Assembly: GCA_050084985.1 (NCBI GenBank)
Contig: JBITNC010000001.1
Coordinates: forward strand, 65,968,001 to 66,032,000
Direction of reading: 5' to 3'
DNA length: 64,000 nucleotides
From: Nageia nagi
Lineage: Eukaryota; Pinophyta
A program made the position numbers and the translations under genes. A model generated the notes under the pieces. The model was not told where the DNA came from and ran no database searches. It saw only the letters and a list, made by a program, of their open reading frames with translations. Each line of letters starts with the position of its first letter. The stretch's first letter is position 1. Positions 22,512 to 33,540 of the stretch are shown piece by piece.

Positions 22512-23261
22512 ATTTCAACACCTCACAGGGAGATGATGAATCAAGTTTTTAGGAATAGTCAGATAGATCGAAATATTTCTGTTGCTACTTTTGTAGAAAA
22601 AGTTGAGATTTGGAGTAAAGGGGAAGTTATTGCATTTAACCCTAGGGAAAAGCCTAGTAAGGACATCACTAAGCTTCATTCACCTTTGTTTACAGAGGTG
22701 AATGTTTTTGGAATAACAGTTAAGAGGTCATTGATAGATAGTGGGGTAGCCCTGAATATTGCTACCACTCACTTGTTGGAGCAGTTCGATTCAGATGTGC
22801 TACCTCCAAGGGAAGAAACTACCATGAGAGTTAAAGGATTTGATGGTATACCTAGAAAATGTGCAGGAACTATCACACTATCGATTAAGGTTGGTAATAA
22901 AGTGATTCATACTCTATTTTATATCATGGAAGGAAAGCCTTCATTCAACTTTATTCTTGGAAGACCTTGGATAGATGATATGGATGGAGTGGCATCAACA
23001 TTACATAGGTGTTTTAAATTCTGTTTTGAGGGGAATGTTTATAAGGTTGAGGTAGATGAGCAGATGGCCAAGCAATGTAACCTTGTCCTCCCAGAGAGAC
23101 TTGTTCCATGTGATGTGGAAGATGATACCCTTCAAGCTAGGAATGAACAGATTTACAGAAAAGCATTACAAAAAATTAACGTGATGGATATCGGGATCGG
23201 TTCATACGTTATCACAAATGATAATGAAATTAGTTTGGATGTAAACTTCATTGAGCAATAA
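22512..23261 (+). pseudogene. A2 aspartic protease region
   Basis: A 242-residue open stretch in the gag frame. The active-site loop reads SLIDSGVALNI (family usually DSGA/S), followed by the flap region and the Ty3/gypsy words KVGNKVIHTLFYIM and FILGRPWIDDMDGVASTLHR. These are typical of the protease that matures Gag-Pol in this lineage. The stretch ends in two adjacent stops at 23262-23267. Whether it could still be active is doubtful given that upstream stops block its translation from gag. Confidence 0.9.
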
Positions 23262-23762
23262 TAGGGTAAAGAAGAAGAACGCCCGCATCCTTCTCTTATG
23301 ATAGAGGACCACTGACGGTCCTTTTCTAAGGAAGAAATGAAGAAAAATTAGTCGAATATAATTCTGTATTAGGGTGGTGATCATGATTGGTAGGATAGAA
23401 TCCTAGAAATGGTGCAGATCGATGAATGGGTAAGCAGTTGTTATGTTATTGATTGCAAGATTGATGAGGAAGATGCTATACACACTAATGATCTATTTCA
23501 GAATGATGATGCCTTTTTAGAAACATTAGGTGCTAGAATAGAATATCCAATAAAGCATAAAAAGAGAATTCAAAGGCATTGTCCAGATATACATGCTTAT
23601 TTTGAGGAATCCAGAGATGATAAGATTAAAGGATTGGGAGAGTTACCATTTCCTTTGCCATCAGAAGTTGAGGTTACTTGGTTGAATGAAGAAATTGAAG
23701 AAGTTAATATCAGTTCTCAAGAGACACCATAAATACTAAGAACAGGGTTAGATGAGAGACTT
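23262..23762 (+). pseudogene. A2 protease-RT linker
   Basis: Continues the same frame with stops near 23313, 23349, 23370, 23391 and 23733. It encodes an acidic linker (for example DEEDAIHTNDLFQNDDAF and EEIEEVNIS), common between PR and RT in this group. A palindrome-like GGACCACTGACGGTCC word sits at 23305. Confidence 0.8.
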
Positions 23763-24110
23763 GTGGTTCATGACCTGGTGGTTGAAAAAGGGGCAATTAC
23801 TATAAAACAAGAGCCATGGAAAATGCCTTTTCAAGTTTCATTGCTTGTAAAGAAGGAAACAGAGAAATTGCTAGAAGTTGGATTCATAAGATCCATAAAC
23901 TACTTAGAATGGATGGCTGATGTAGTTCCAGTTAAGAAGCCTACAACAGGATATGAGACGTTATCATTTATGGATGGCTTTTCGAGATATAATCAGATTA
24001 AAATCAAAGAAAGTGATCAACATAAAATAGCTTTTAGAACACCTTGGGGCAACTTTAGCTACAAGGTAATCCAATTAGGCATCAATCTGGAATCCAGAGG
24101 TGATTCGTAG
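23763..24110 (+). pseudogene. A2 reverse transcriptase, twice deleted
   Basis: RT N-terminus: KKETEKLLEVGFIRSINYLEW then VVPVKKP. The normal next part, with the (R)VCIDYRDLN motif, is missing: the frame jumps to LSFMDGFSRYNQIKI and AFRTPWGNFSYKV. It then ends at 24108 where RT should continue through the YxDD catalytic box. So roughly 35-40 residues are lost inside, and all of RT after finger/palm start, RNase H and integrase are gone. The end lies at a short match (GGCATCAAT region, about 24076-24085) with the A3 sequence next to the PMD gene, which marks a deletion junction. Confidence 0.9.
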
Positions 24111-24419
24111 GGATGTGATTTTCATATTTTTGATGAATCTTCAAGAAAAGGACCACCCACGGCCTTAGTGAAGACCACCGGTGTTCTAAGTCGGTAAGAA
24201 AGGACCACCTACATTCCTTTATCTAGAAAATTAGTTTATTGAGTATCATGAGTGCATCATAGATGTTTGATCAATGTTATATCTAGGAGAATATTGCCTT
24301 GAGTTTCATGTTTACAGATCTAAATTATCAGCTGGTCCAAGTATCATGTGTGCACATAGGTGTTTGATGAATGATATATCCAGGAGAATATTGCTTTGAG
24401 CTTTTTGTGTTTACAGACT
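24111..24419. other. A2 spacer with palindrome words and a ~100-bp direct repeat
   Basis: Homologous to 40640-40995 (reverse strand) of A3. It has GGACC/GGTCC-type words near 24157, 24175 and 24200. Two copies of a stretch containing AGGAGAATATTGC (near 24286 and 24382) form a direct repeat. No gene. Confidence 0.75.
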
Positions 24420-25090
24420 TGAGTGATCAGATTATCATGTTTGTGAGTGGAGTCCAACTCCCATGGTCAAATTATCATGATTGTGAGTGGAGTCTAGCTC
24501 CCATAATTAAATTATCATATGCTTATGAGTGGAGTCCAGCTCCCATAATCAAATTATCATGCTTATGAGTGGAGTCCAGCTCCCATAATTAGATTATCAT
24601 ATGCTTATGAGTGGATTCTAGCTTGCATAATCAGATTTTCATGCTTTTGAGTGGAGTCCAGCTCCCATGATCAAATTATCATATGCTTGTGAGTGGAGTC
24701 CAGCTCCCATACTCAGCTTATCATGTGGCTATGAGTGGAGTCTAGCTCCCATAGTCAGCTTATCATGTGCTTATCATGTGGCTATGAGTGGAGTCTAGCT
24801 CCCATAGTCAGCTTATCATGTGCTTATCATGTGGCTATGAGTGGAGTCCAGCTCCCATAGTCAGCTTATCATGTGCTTATCATGTGGCTATGAGTGGAGT
24901 CCAGCTCCCATAGTCAGCTTATCATGTGCTTATCATGTGCCTATGAGTGGAGTCTAGCTCCCATAGTCAGCTTATCATGTGCTTATCATGTGGCTATGAG
25001 TGGAGTCCAGCTCCCATAGTCAGCTTATCATGTGCTTATCATGTGCCTATGAGTGGAGTCTAGCTCCCATAGTTAGATTATCATGCTTCT
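24420..25090 (+). repeat. A2 minisatellite, ~40-bp then 53-bp units
   Basis: Units share GAGTGGAGTCCAGCTCCCAT. The first part (about 24420-24710) has ~40-bp units; from about 24720 to 25060 units are 53 bp with an added CTTATCATGTGGCTAT. The core GGAGTCCAGCTCC is a near palindrome. The same units occur in A3 and A4 with different copy numbers. Confidence 0.92.
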
Positions 25091-25450
25091 TGGTGGAGTA
25101 TCAGCTTCATCAGTTTATCATTGTTCTACGAAGTTCAATTCTTATGCAACTTGGTATGAAGAGTTGTGTGGAACTTAGCTCTCACATATCAGCTTATCAT
25201 GATTCTACAGAGTTCGATTCTTATGCAACTAGAGTACACCTCTTGATGCGAGGGCTCAGTTGTGTAGAACTTAGCTCTCACATATCAGCTTATCACTATT
25301 CTACAGAGTTCAATTCTCATGCAACTAGAGTACACCTCTTGGTGTGAAGGCTCAATTATGTGGAACTTAGCTCTCATACATCAGCTTATCATTATTCTAT
25401 GGAGTTCGGTTCTTATGCAACTTGGTGCGAAGAGTTGTGTGGAACTTAGC
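25091..25450 (+). repeat. A2 96-bp tandem repeat, open in one frame
   Basis: About three to four units, the full ones 96 bp (32 codons). One frame stays open and reads as repeats around CVELSSHISAYHYS and ATRVHLL. The same frame is open in A3 (39613-39894) and A4 (52736-53093). A multiple-of-three unit makes this possible without selection, so coding is not claimed. Confidence 0.85.
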
Positions 25451-25893
25451 TCTCTCCTATGTGTGGTTATGGTTATCATGTCTTGTCTTGTGAGTTATTC
25501 ATGTGTGTTATCATGTCTTGTCATGTGTGTTGTCATGTTTTGTCTTATGATGTGGTCTTGTCAAGTTGTCATCCGGTCGACATGTGTGGTCAAGTCGTTT
25601 GTCCAGTCACTGTCATGTGTGTTGTCAAGTTTGTCGTCATGGGTCATCAGCATTATGGTAAGATTATCAGCTTATCAGATTATCAGACATATCAGGTTAT
25701 CACCTTCTACAACAAAATGCAAGGGGCAAGCATGCCCAAAGTAATATCAAAAGGGAGTTTTCTTAACCTATAAGCTTTATCATGATGTTGTTTAGTGTTT
25801 ATCATTGCTTATCAAAATTGCTTGCTATAATGTTGTGTTTTTACTTTGAATGCAAAATCTCAACTCACCTCATGCTTCTTTCGATTTTACATC
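25451..25893 (+). repeat. A2 short-period CATGTGTG/GTCATGTC repeat and spacer
   Basis: From 25451 to about 25640 irregular CATGTGTGTTGTCATGTCTT units; then unique sequence to the purine tract. Open frames here (25459-25773) are repeat by-products. Confidence 0.75.
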
Positions 25894-25907
25894 CAAAGTG
25901 GGGCATC
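25894..25907 (+). other. A2 polypurine tract
   Basis: AAAGTGGGGCATC lies directly before the 3' LTR and is kept in A3 (38992-39005) and A4 (52296-52309), both on the minus strand. Confidence 0.85.
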
Positions 25908-26762
25908 TGTTAACACATAAAAATGATTTTATGCTTTTAAATCAATAAATTAATGAAATATGCTTAGTCTAACTATATGTCTTGAATGGATTAAAGTGAT
26001 AATGTCAATGTTTGGCTTGGATATGAATATTGCATAGGTTATCTTGAATATTGCATGGTTTATCTTAAGCATTGCATGAATTATCTTGTTTATTGATGTG
26101 TTTATCTTAAATTTTATGAATTAACCTTATTTATGTGGATGCATGTCGACCTATGGGCGGTATTATCCATTATCTATATAAATAAGGGATCTAATAGTAA
26201 GTCCACAACAACAAGGATACACATGATCCCACGTATGGTCTTGTAAGTGGCTACCCCTTAAGGTATCTCTTGGTACCAACCTACAAGGCTGTGGTTTGTG
26301 TGCTTCCTTACATGAGCTCTCCTGACATATGAGATCAATTCTGATATTACACTGCAATCTGAGATATCTATACTGAAGATCTAGACCTGATCAAGAGGTC
26401 AAAGCTATCAAGCTAGGGCCGCTGGTGCTCCTTTGTGAACAGAAGAACACCGCTGATGCTCTAATACTACTAAAATGAATCACCTATGGTCCTCTTTTCA
26501 TGTCCTTGCAGGTCACAACATTGTGGAAAAGGTAGCTTATCATCACTACATCACCAATATCTACATCTTTCATTATCAGGTACATTCCATGAGGTAAGTA
26601 CATGAATCACAGCTTTGGTTGGTACAAGTACATTACTGAATTGATTATGTTATTTATTGATATCTAGAATAAATCGCTATCCGTAGCTAGTATACAGATA
26701 ACATTGAGTTTGTAGATATTCTCTATTTATTTATTTACATGCTCAATTTTTATTTGTAAATA
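25908..26762 (+). repeat. A2 3' LTR
   Basis: 855 bp and close to 20259-21112, with scattered substitutions, many of them C/T or G/A. TATA at 26175-26184. Confidence 0.95.
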
Positions 26763-28677
26763 GGTTTAAGGGTTTTGGGTTTAGGGTTTAAGGTTTAGGG
26801 TTTAGGGTTTATGGTTTTTTAAGGTTTAGGGTTTTTTTAGGGTTTAGGGTTTAGGATTTAGGGTTTTAGGTTTTAGGGTTTAGGGTCAAGGGTTTAGGGT
26901 TTTAGGGTTTAGGGTTTTAGGGTTTAGGGTTTAGGGTTTAAGGTTTTAGGGTTTTAGGGTTTAAGGTTTAGGGTTTAGGGTTTTAGGGTTTAGGGTTAGG
27001 GTTTAGGGTTTAGGGTTTAAGGTTTAAGGTTTAGGGTTTATGGTTAGGGTTTACAGTTTAGGGTTTAGGTTTAGGGTTTAGGGTTTAGAGTTTATGGTTT
27101 AGGGTTTATGGTTTTAGGGTTTAGGGTTTAAGGTTTAAGGTTTTAGGGTTTAGGGTTTAAGGTTTAGGGTTTAGTGTCTAAGGGTTTAGGGTTTAGGGTT
27201 TAGGATTTATGGTTTAGGGTTTAGGGTTTTAGGGTTTAAGGTTTAGTGTTTTTTTAGGGTTTAGTGTCTAAGGGTTTAGGGTTTAGGGTTTAGGATTTAT
27301 GGTTTAGGGTTTAGGGTTTTAGGGTTTAAGGTTTAGTGTTTTTTTAGGGTTTACAGTTTAGGGTTTATGGTTTAGGGTATCGAGTTTCGAGTTTAGAGTT
27401 TTGATTTTAGGGTTTAGGATTTAGAGTTTTTTAGGGTTTAGGGTTTTTTAAGGTTTAGGGTTTTTTACAGTTTAGGGTTTACAGTTTTAGGGTTTAGGGT
27501 TTAAGGTTTAGGTTTAGGGTTTATAATTTATGGTTTTTTAGGGTTTAAGGTTTATAATTTAGGGTTTTAGGGTTTAGGGTTTTAGGGTTTTAGATTTTGG
27601 GGTTTCGAGTTTGGGGTTTCCAATTTGGGGTTTCAGGTTTTTGGATTTTAAGTTTGGTTTTAGGGTTTAGGGTTTACAGTTTTAGGGTTTTGGATTGACA
27701 ATTTAGGGTTTTAAGGTTTAGGGTTTAGGGTTTAAGGTTTAGGGTTTAGGGTTTTAGGGTTTAGGGTTTAGGGTTTTAAGGTTTTAGGGTTTAAGGTTTA
27801 AGGTTTAAGGTTTTAGGGTTTAGGGTTTAGGGTTTTAGGGTTTCAGGTTTAGGGTTTAGGGTTTAGGGTTTTAGGATTTAGGGTTTAGATTTTTTTAGGG
27901 TTTAGGGTTTAGGGTTTCATATTTCAAGTTCTAATTTTGGGTTTTTAATTTCAAGTTTAAGGTTTAGGGTTTTTTAGTGTTTAGGGTTTAGGGTTTCAAG
28001 GTTTAGGGTTTAGGGTTTACAATTTTAGGTTTAGGGTTTCAGGTTTCAATTTTCACATTTCAATTTTAGGTTTAGGGTTTAAGGTTTAGGGTTTAGGTTT
28101 AGGGTTTTTTAGGATTTAGGGTTTAGGGTTTTAGGGTTTAGGGTTTTGGGTTTAGGGTTTTGGGGTTTCAGGTTTTTAATTTTGAGTTTGGGTTTTAGGT
28201 TTTAGGTTTCAGGTTTTGGGTTTCAAGTTTTAGGTTTAGGGTTTACATTTTAGGGTTTAGGGTTTAGGATTTATGGTTTAAGGTTTAGGGTTTGGGGTTT
28301 AGGGTTTAGGGTTTAGGGTTTAGGGTTTGGGTTTAGGGTTTAGGGTTTTAGGGTTTTAGGTTTAGGATTTAGGGTTTAGGGTTTTAGGGTTTAAGGTTTA
28401 GGGTTTAGGGTTTTAGGTTTAGGGTTTAGGGATTAGGATTTATGGTTTTAGGTTTAGGGTTTAAGGTTTTAGGGTTTAAGGTTTAGGGTTTAGGGTTTAT
28501 GGTTTTTTTAAGGTTTACAGTTTAGGGTTATGGTTTAGGGTATCAGGTTTCGAGTTTCGAGGTTCAGGTTTTAGGGTTTCAGGTTTAGGGTTTAGGGTTT
28601 AGGGTTTTTTAGGGTTTAGGGTTTTTTAAGGTTTAAGGTTTTTTGGGGTTTAGGGTTTTAGGGTTTTAGGGTTTTTT
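26763..28677 (+). repeat. Degenerate telomere-like array, block 3
   Basis: TTTAGGG-type units. A 90-bp tandem duplication starts at 27171 and 27261. From about 27000 to 28670 the variant pattern closely follows 35500-37000 of block 4. Ends abruptly at the truncated chromovirus LTR. Confidence 0.95.
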
Positions 28678-28850
28678 GGAAGAGAAAACTAGATTTCCAA
28701 GTGGTTTTACAAACTTGAACATGGATAATGATTCCAAATACAATTGTTTACATTTTTTTTTCTTCTTTTGATAAATGCCAAAAGTGTAAAGTACTCCTAG
28801 ATCTAGAAATTGCAATGAAAATGAAATACAAAGAATTTTGGGACATTACA
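28678..28850 (-). repeat. Chromovirus 3' LTR fragment
   Basis: On the minus strand it begins TGTAATGTCCC right after the purine tract and is cut off by telomeric repeat. The LTR start overlaps the pol stop codon. Confidence 0.8.
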
Positions 28851-29541
28851 AATCCTCCCCTCCCAAATTGCTTATCCTTAAGTAATTCAAGGCTGGATGT
28901 ATAAGGATCTCTGACCCTTGCCATGTAGCATCTTCAACTGGTAAGCCTTTCCATTTTATCAGGTACTCTTTGATGACTCTATTCCTCAAGATTTTTTCCT
29001 TGGTCTCCAAGAGGGTTTCAGGTTCAAGAATCAGCTTGCCTTCTTCATCAAGTGGGGGTAACTCCATAGATGGAACCACATGCTATCCTAAGGCCTTTTT
29101 GAGGCATGAAACATGAAAGACATTATGGATCTTGCTATTGCGTGGCAACTCTAACTCATATGCAACTTCTCCCACTTTGCGTATGACCTTATATGGGCCA
29201 TAAAATCATGGTCTTAGCTTCTCCTTCCCACTTTTCTTCAATGTGGACTGTCTATAGGGCTACATTCGTAAGTAGACCATATCTCCAACTTCAAATTGGT
29301 GTTCTATTCTTTGTTGATCAACATATTTCTTCTACTGGTTTTATGTAAGTTGGATGTTATCTTTTAGGGTCTTCAATATATTCTGATTTTCTTCCATAAA
29401 GTCTTTAGCTTTAGGTACCCTACTATCATTGATCAACAAGTCAATAATGTTAGGAGCATTATATCCATACAAAGCCATAAAAGGAGACATCTTAATGGAG
29501 ATGTGATATGAGCAATTGTAGCAAAATTCCCCTAAGTGCAA
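28846..29541 (-). pseudogene. Integrase C-terminus and chromodomain
   Basis: From 29541 the frame gives the integrase tail (FCYNCSYHISIKMSPFMALYG, then a stop-broken stretch with [20 protein letters not shown] and [10 protein letters not shown]) and, from 29079, a chromodomain: RVIKEYLIKWKGLPVEDATW followed by an acidic/hydrophobic helix. Chromodomains of chromoviruses bind histone marks and steer insertion, often into heterochromatin. The Tyr and Trp positions expected for the aromatic cage are present. The last residues are encoded by the purine tract. Stops lie near 29340, 29330, 29265, 29208 and 29082. Confidence 0.9.
28851..28868 (-). other. Chromovirus polypurine tract
   Basis: AATTTGGGAGGGGAGGAT on the minus strand, also coding for the last residues of the polyprotein. 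Confidence 0.8.
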
Positions 29542-29562
29542 CCATTTTATCCATGCATGTTG

Positions 29563-30606
29563 CTACCCTGAAACATAGTTCCTTAGGTAACCTTCTACCC
29601 ATTTGTTCACTATTTCTATTTGTCCATCAGTTTGGGGATGATAACTTGTACTTGGGGTTAGTATTGTACCACATAATTTAAATAATTCTTGCCAAAACAA
29701 ACTCATGAACTTGCTATCCCTATCACTTACAATATTTTTAGGTATGCCATGGAGTCTAAAAATTTCTTTGAAGAACAAGTCAGCCACTTGAACTGCTATG
29801 TATGAGGTGGAAATGGCATAGAAATGTGCAAATTTGGTCAATCTGTCCACTACCACATAGATGCAATCTTTACCTTGTACTTTGGGCAAACCAGAAATGA
29901 AGTCCATGGATATACTTTCCCATTTTTGTATGGGAATGGGCAATGGTTGTAGCAATCCTACTGGTAATGTATTCTCTCCCTTATTTTCTTGGTAAATAAT
30001 ACATTCTCTTACATGTCTAAGAACATCATCCTTCAACCCCTTCCATGTGAATCTTTCTCGTAGCTGTCTATATGTTTTAAAGAAGCCAAGATGACCAACC
30101 ATTGGTGTGTCATGCATTACCTCAATTAATTTCTCTTTTAACTTTGAATTGGGCACAAGAAAAATTCTATTTTTGTAAAAAATTAGTCCCTTTCTAATGT
30201 TGTACCTGTCATCTTTCAAGTGGCCATCTATGAGACGTGATGCTAATTCATTCTTGGTATATTCAGCCATGATGGTAGCTTTCCAATCATCAATAATGAT
30301 GGATGTAGAGTGAAAGGAGGGTGTTCTTGAGAGTGCATCAGCTGCTATGTTCTTTTTCCCTTTTACAAATTCAATGTCAAAATCATAGGATTGAAGCTTA
30401 GTTACCCATTTTTGTTGTCTCTCATTCAAATCTTGCTATCCCAAAAAGTATTTAAGACTGTTATGATCAATCCTTACTATGAACTTGCCACATACCAAGT
30501 ATTGTTTAAATTTGGCTAATGCATGCATAATGGCAAGCATTTCTTTGTCATAAATACTGAAAGCCTTTTCATTAGGTTTGCATTTTCTACTTTCAAAGCA
30601 AATTGG
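29563..30606 (-). pseudogene. RNase H C-terminus and integrase core
   Basis: RNase H end: DLNERQQKWVTKLQSYDFDI, VKGKKNIAADALSR. Integrase then shows the zinc finger HDTPMVGHLGFFKTYRQL with a tail ECIIYQENK, where the second finger Cys has become Tyr (codon TAC from TGC). The catalytic core has SMDFISGLP (first Asp), VVDRLTKFAHF, IVSDRDSKF (second Asp) and HPQTDGQIEIVNK (Glu), so the DDE triad looks intact. Stops lie near 30607 and 30432. Integrase catalyses strand transfer of element DNA. Confidence 0.92.
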
Positions 30607-31134
30607 CTATCCTTTTTGCATGAGAATAGCTCCTATCCCAAAGCCTGATGCATCATAATCAATAGTGAAAGGTAAGGAAAAATCTAGAAGTGCAAGTAGT
30701 GGACAAGTGGTCATTACCTCTTTCAATTTTGTGAAAGCCTTATGGGCCTCCTCATTCCATGCAAATGCATCTTTTTTTGTCAATTCAGTCAATGGAGCTG
30801 CTATGGTTGAAAACCCCTTGATGAATCTTCTATAGTAACTGCAAAGACCCAAGAATCCTCTCAAATGGGTCAAGTTGGTTGGTGTGGGCCATTCTTGAAT
30901 AGCTACAATTTTGTGTTCATCCACTTGTACCCCTTTGTTACTGATTATGTGTCCCAAATAGAGAATTTCAGTCAACCCAAATTCACATTTGGATTCCTTA
31001 GCATAGAACTCTTCTTGCTCCAAGATTCTTAGGACTGTTTCCAAATGCTTCAAATGGTCTTCCCAAGAATTGCTATAGACAAGGATGTCATCAAAAAATA
31101 CTAATACAAATTTTCTCAAATATTCTCTGAATAT
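30607..31134 (-). pseudogene. RT palm C-terminus and RNase H N-terminus
   Basis: Catalytic box VFFDDILVYS (usual FVDDILVYS), then KCEFGLTEILYLGHIIS, LRGFLGLCSYYRRFI, and the RNase H start FTIDYDASGFGIGAILMQ. Aspartates of both centres are visible. It follows the upstream RT piece after one stop at about 31134 (frame unchanged). Confidence 0.92.
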
Positions 31135-32493
31135 TTAGTTCATAGCTGATTGGAAAGCGGTGGGAGCATTTGTCAAACCAAAGGGCATCACTAAAAATTT
31201 GAAATGACCATAGTGGCACCTAAAGGTAGTTTTGTGAACATCCTCCTCATTGACTCTAATTTGGTGATAGTTGGATCTAAGGTCAATCTTGGAAAAATAC
31301 ATAGCTCCATGCAATTCATCCATGAGCTCATCCACCCTAGGAATGGGGTATCTATTCTTGATGGTTTTTTTATTAAGGGCTCTATAATCTATGCACATTC
31401 TTAATGTTCCATCTTTCTTTTTGGCCAATACAACGGATGAGGTAAAAGGGCTTGTACTTGGACGAATATGGCCTAGAGCTAAGAGTTCATTTATGATCTT
31501 TTCAATTTCATCTTTATATATCTTTGGATGCCTATAGGGGTTAATCATGATGGGTTTGGATCCATGTTCAAGTTCAATGGCATGTTGGAAACCTCTATGT
31601 GGTGGCAAACCTTTGGGAACTTCTTTGAAAATTTTACTATGATTGCTTAGTAAAGTTTGAATGCCAGAATGATGAAAAACACAATGAGTGGATGGATGAG
31701 TCATACCTTTTAATGTGAAGATTTGGACAGCCCATACGAATTCTCCTTTTTTGAGGATCTTCTTCATTCTTTTATTTGTCACCTTTTGGGTCATGTGGTC
31801 TTTGACTCCTTGCAGCACCACCTCACGTCCTTTATTTTTGAATTTGAATTGCAATGTTTGGTGGTTGGTAGTATAATCACCCAAGGGAAATAGCCATTGT
31901 ACTCCCAACACTATTTGAGGTACTCCCCCTAATGGAAACACATAAAAATCTTCTTCAACTGAATGCCCATCAAACTTGATTTTCAAGTTAGTCACATATT
32001 TGTTGCAAGGTACAAGGTTCCCATTTCCAGTAGCCACATTAAAACCAGTAAAGAGTTCTGATTTTAGTTTCTTTCTTGCCACGAATTCCTCATCTATGAA
32101 GTTATGGGTTGCCCCACCATCAATTAATGTGATCACTTTTTCCCCTAGAATTTTCTTGGGTACTTTGATGGTGTAAAATTGGTTGGCACTATTCAAGGTA
32201 GCCAAGTTTCCTATGTTAGTGACTGTATTTGGAACAATAGTCCCTTCATTGGTGAAATCTTCCATTATGCATTCATTACTGGGTTCATTCTCATCATCAG
32301 ATGCTTCATCATTAGAAATAACTTCAATATAATGAATTTGCCCCTTACCTAAATAATGGTGACCAGGTACCCATGGCTTCTTGCAGCTGAAACAAAGATT
32401 CTTCCTTCTAAGTTCATTTCTTTCATCATCCAATTTCCTTCCATGGTGTGGTGATGGTGGACCCCTAGTTGTATGTGGTGTAGGTATTCCCAT
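31135..32493 (-). pseudogene. Gag knuckle, aspartic protease and RT N-terminus
   Basis: A 452-residue open stretch. It begins with a proline-rich Gag tail and a zinc knuckle ([14 protein letters not shown]; family CX2CX4GHX4C with last Cys, here Tyr). The protease has [18 protein letters not shown], a DGG variant of the usual DSG seen in some plant elements, then [15 protein letters not shown] follows with [67 protein letters not shown] and [16 protein letters not shown]. Asn in LRSNYHQ stands where Gly is usual. The stop before the YxDD region splits RT. Confidence 0.93.
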
Positions 32494-33540
32494 GGGCTGG
32501 TTTCTTTAGAAAGCTGATCCTCCCCTTTGGAATGTATCTCTTCTTTGAAATGGGGTTGCAATGTTAGCTCTAGGAGGTGGTAGAGTAGAAGGCCTTGATC
32601 TAGGAAAAGTAGATGATTTAAGAGCTAGTGCCCTCCTAAAAGCATCTTGCAATGTGGGTGGTTCATGAGCTTTAACCAAACCCTTTAGTGGTTCTAGTAA
32701 GCCTTCAATGAAAAGAAAATACACCCTTCTATCAGATATATTGGTCACCATAACTGAAATCTTCTAAAATTCTTCAATATATGCTTCAATAGTTGTTATT
32801 TGTTGTAGTGTGGCCAGCTCCCTAAAGTACTCTTCTTCATCTTTCTTTTCAAATATATCCAAGACTCTTTGACTAAATTCATCAAAGGTAATAATTTCTT
32901 CATGTCCTTGTGTTGTGAGGCCATGATGCCACTAATCATATGCAGCTTCTTCAAGGTAAATAGTGGTAAATTGGATTGCATCTTCTTCAGCTATAGGACA
33001 AAGAGTAAAGTAGGTTTGCAACTTTTGTAACCATGCTCTAGCTATCATATTCTTGCCATTGAACATAGGAACTTGCATCTTTTGAAAATGCTTATTATCA
33101 TAATACTTGCTATTTCTACCAATCTTCTTTCCCAAAATACTTAGATAGCTCTCAAAAGAAACTGAGTCTTTAAATTCAGTAGACTTACCTTGGTAATCAG
33201 TGAAGTATATCTCCATTTCTTTAGTTGCCAAACCTTGATCAGTTCCTTATTTTGGCATGAACATGGGTCTTGAAGGTCTAGGCAAAGGAGGATGACCATA
33301 ACGAACTGATCTTTCACTCCCTTGGTCATTTGCTAGTGTCCTAACTATTTCCTCTTATTGTGGCTACATTTGGGGTTTGGAGAGCCCATCTATTTTTTTG
33401 ACCAACTGAGTTAGTAGGTCTACCATTATCTTGAGCTCATTTGGTGGTTCTTTCATGCCCTTAATTTCTTCAACTACTTGTTTTTCGAAGTTTGGATTTG
33501 CTGTTCACTGCGAATCCTTCTTACTTTTTCTTATGTAGTA
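32494..33540 (-). pseudogene. Chromovirus gag
   Basis: One frame with stops, from roughly 33540. Visible: a hydrophobic helix LTQLVKKIDGLSK near 33400, then VPMFNGKNMIARAWLQKLQTYF, DAIQFTTIYLEEAAYD (stop where the family has Trp), FDEFSQRVLDIFEKKDEEEY, LQQITTIEAYIEEF, and LFIEGLLEPLKGLV followed by TLQDAFRRALAL. These are the capsid motifs of plant Ty3/gypsy Gag. The 5' border of gag meets telomeric repeat, so the start codon is uncertain. Confidence 0.88.

Larger units (their letters stand above)
20259..26762 (+). mobile_element. Family A copy A2: complete Ty3/gypsy LTR element, internally deleted
   Basis: LTRs 20259-21112 and 25908-26762 start TGTTAACA and end TAAACA (TAAATA in the 3' LTR, a C-to-T change). 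The 5-bp flank GGTTT is present on both sides (20254-20258, 26763-26767), though in such repeats this could arise by chance. PBS, gag, protease, a partial RT, minisatellites and purine tract follow in order. RNase H and integrase are missing, so it is non-autonomous. The order PR then RT and the word LSFMDGFSRYNQIKI place it in Ty3/gypsy, probably the Tat/OTA group. Confidence 0.94.

Noticed and set aside
24420-25450. CRISPR-like array
   Set aside because: The units are contiguous tandem repeats without unique spacers, in a plant retrotransposon; they are minisatellites.
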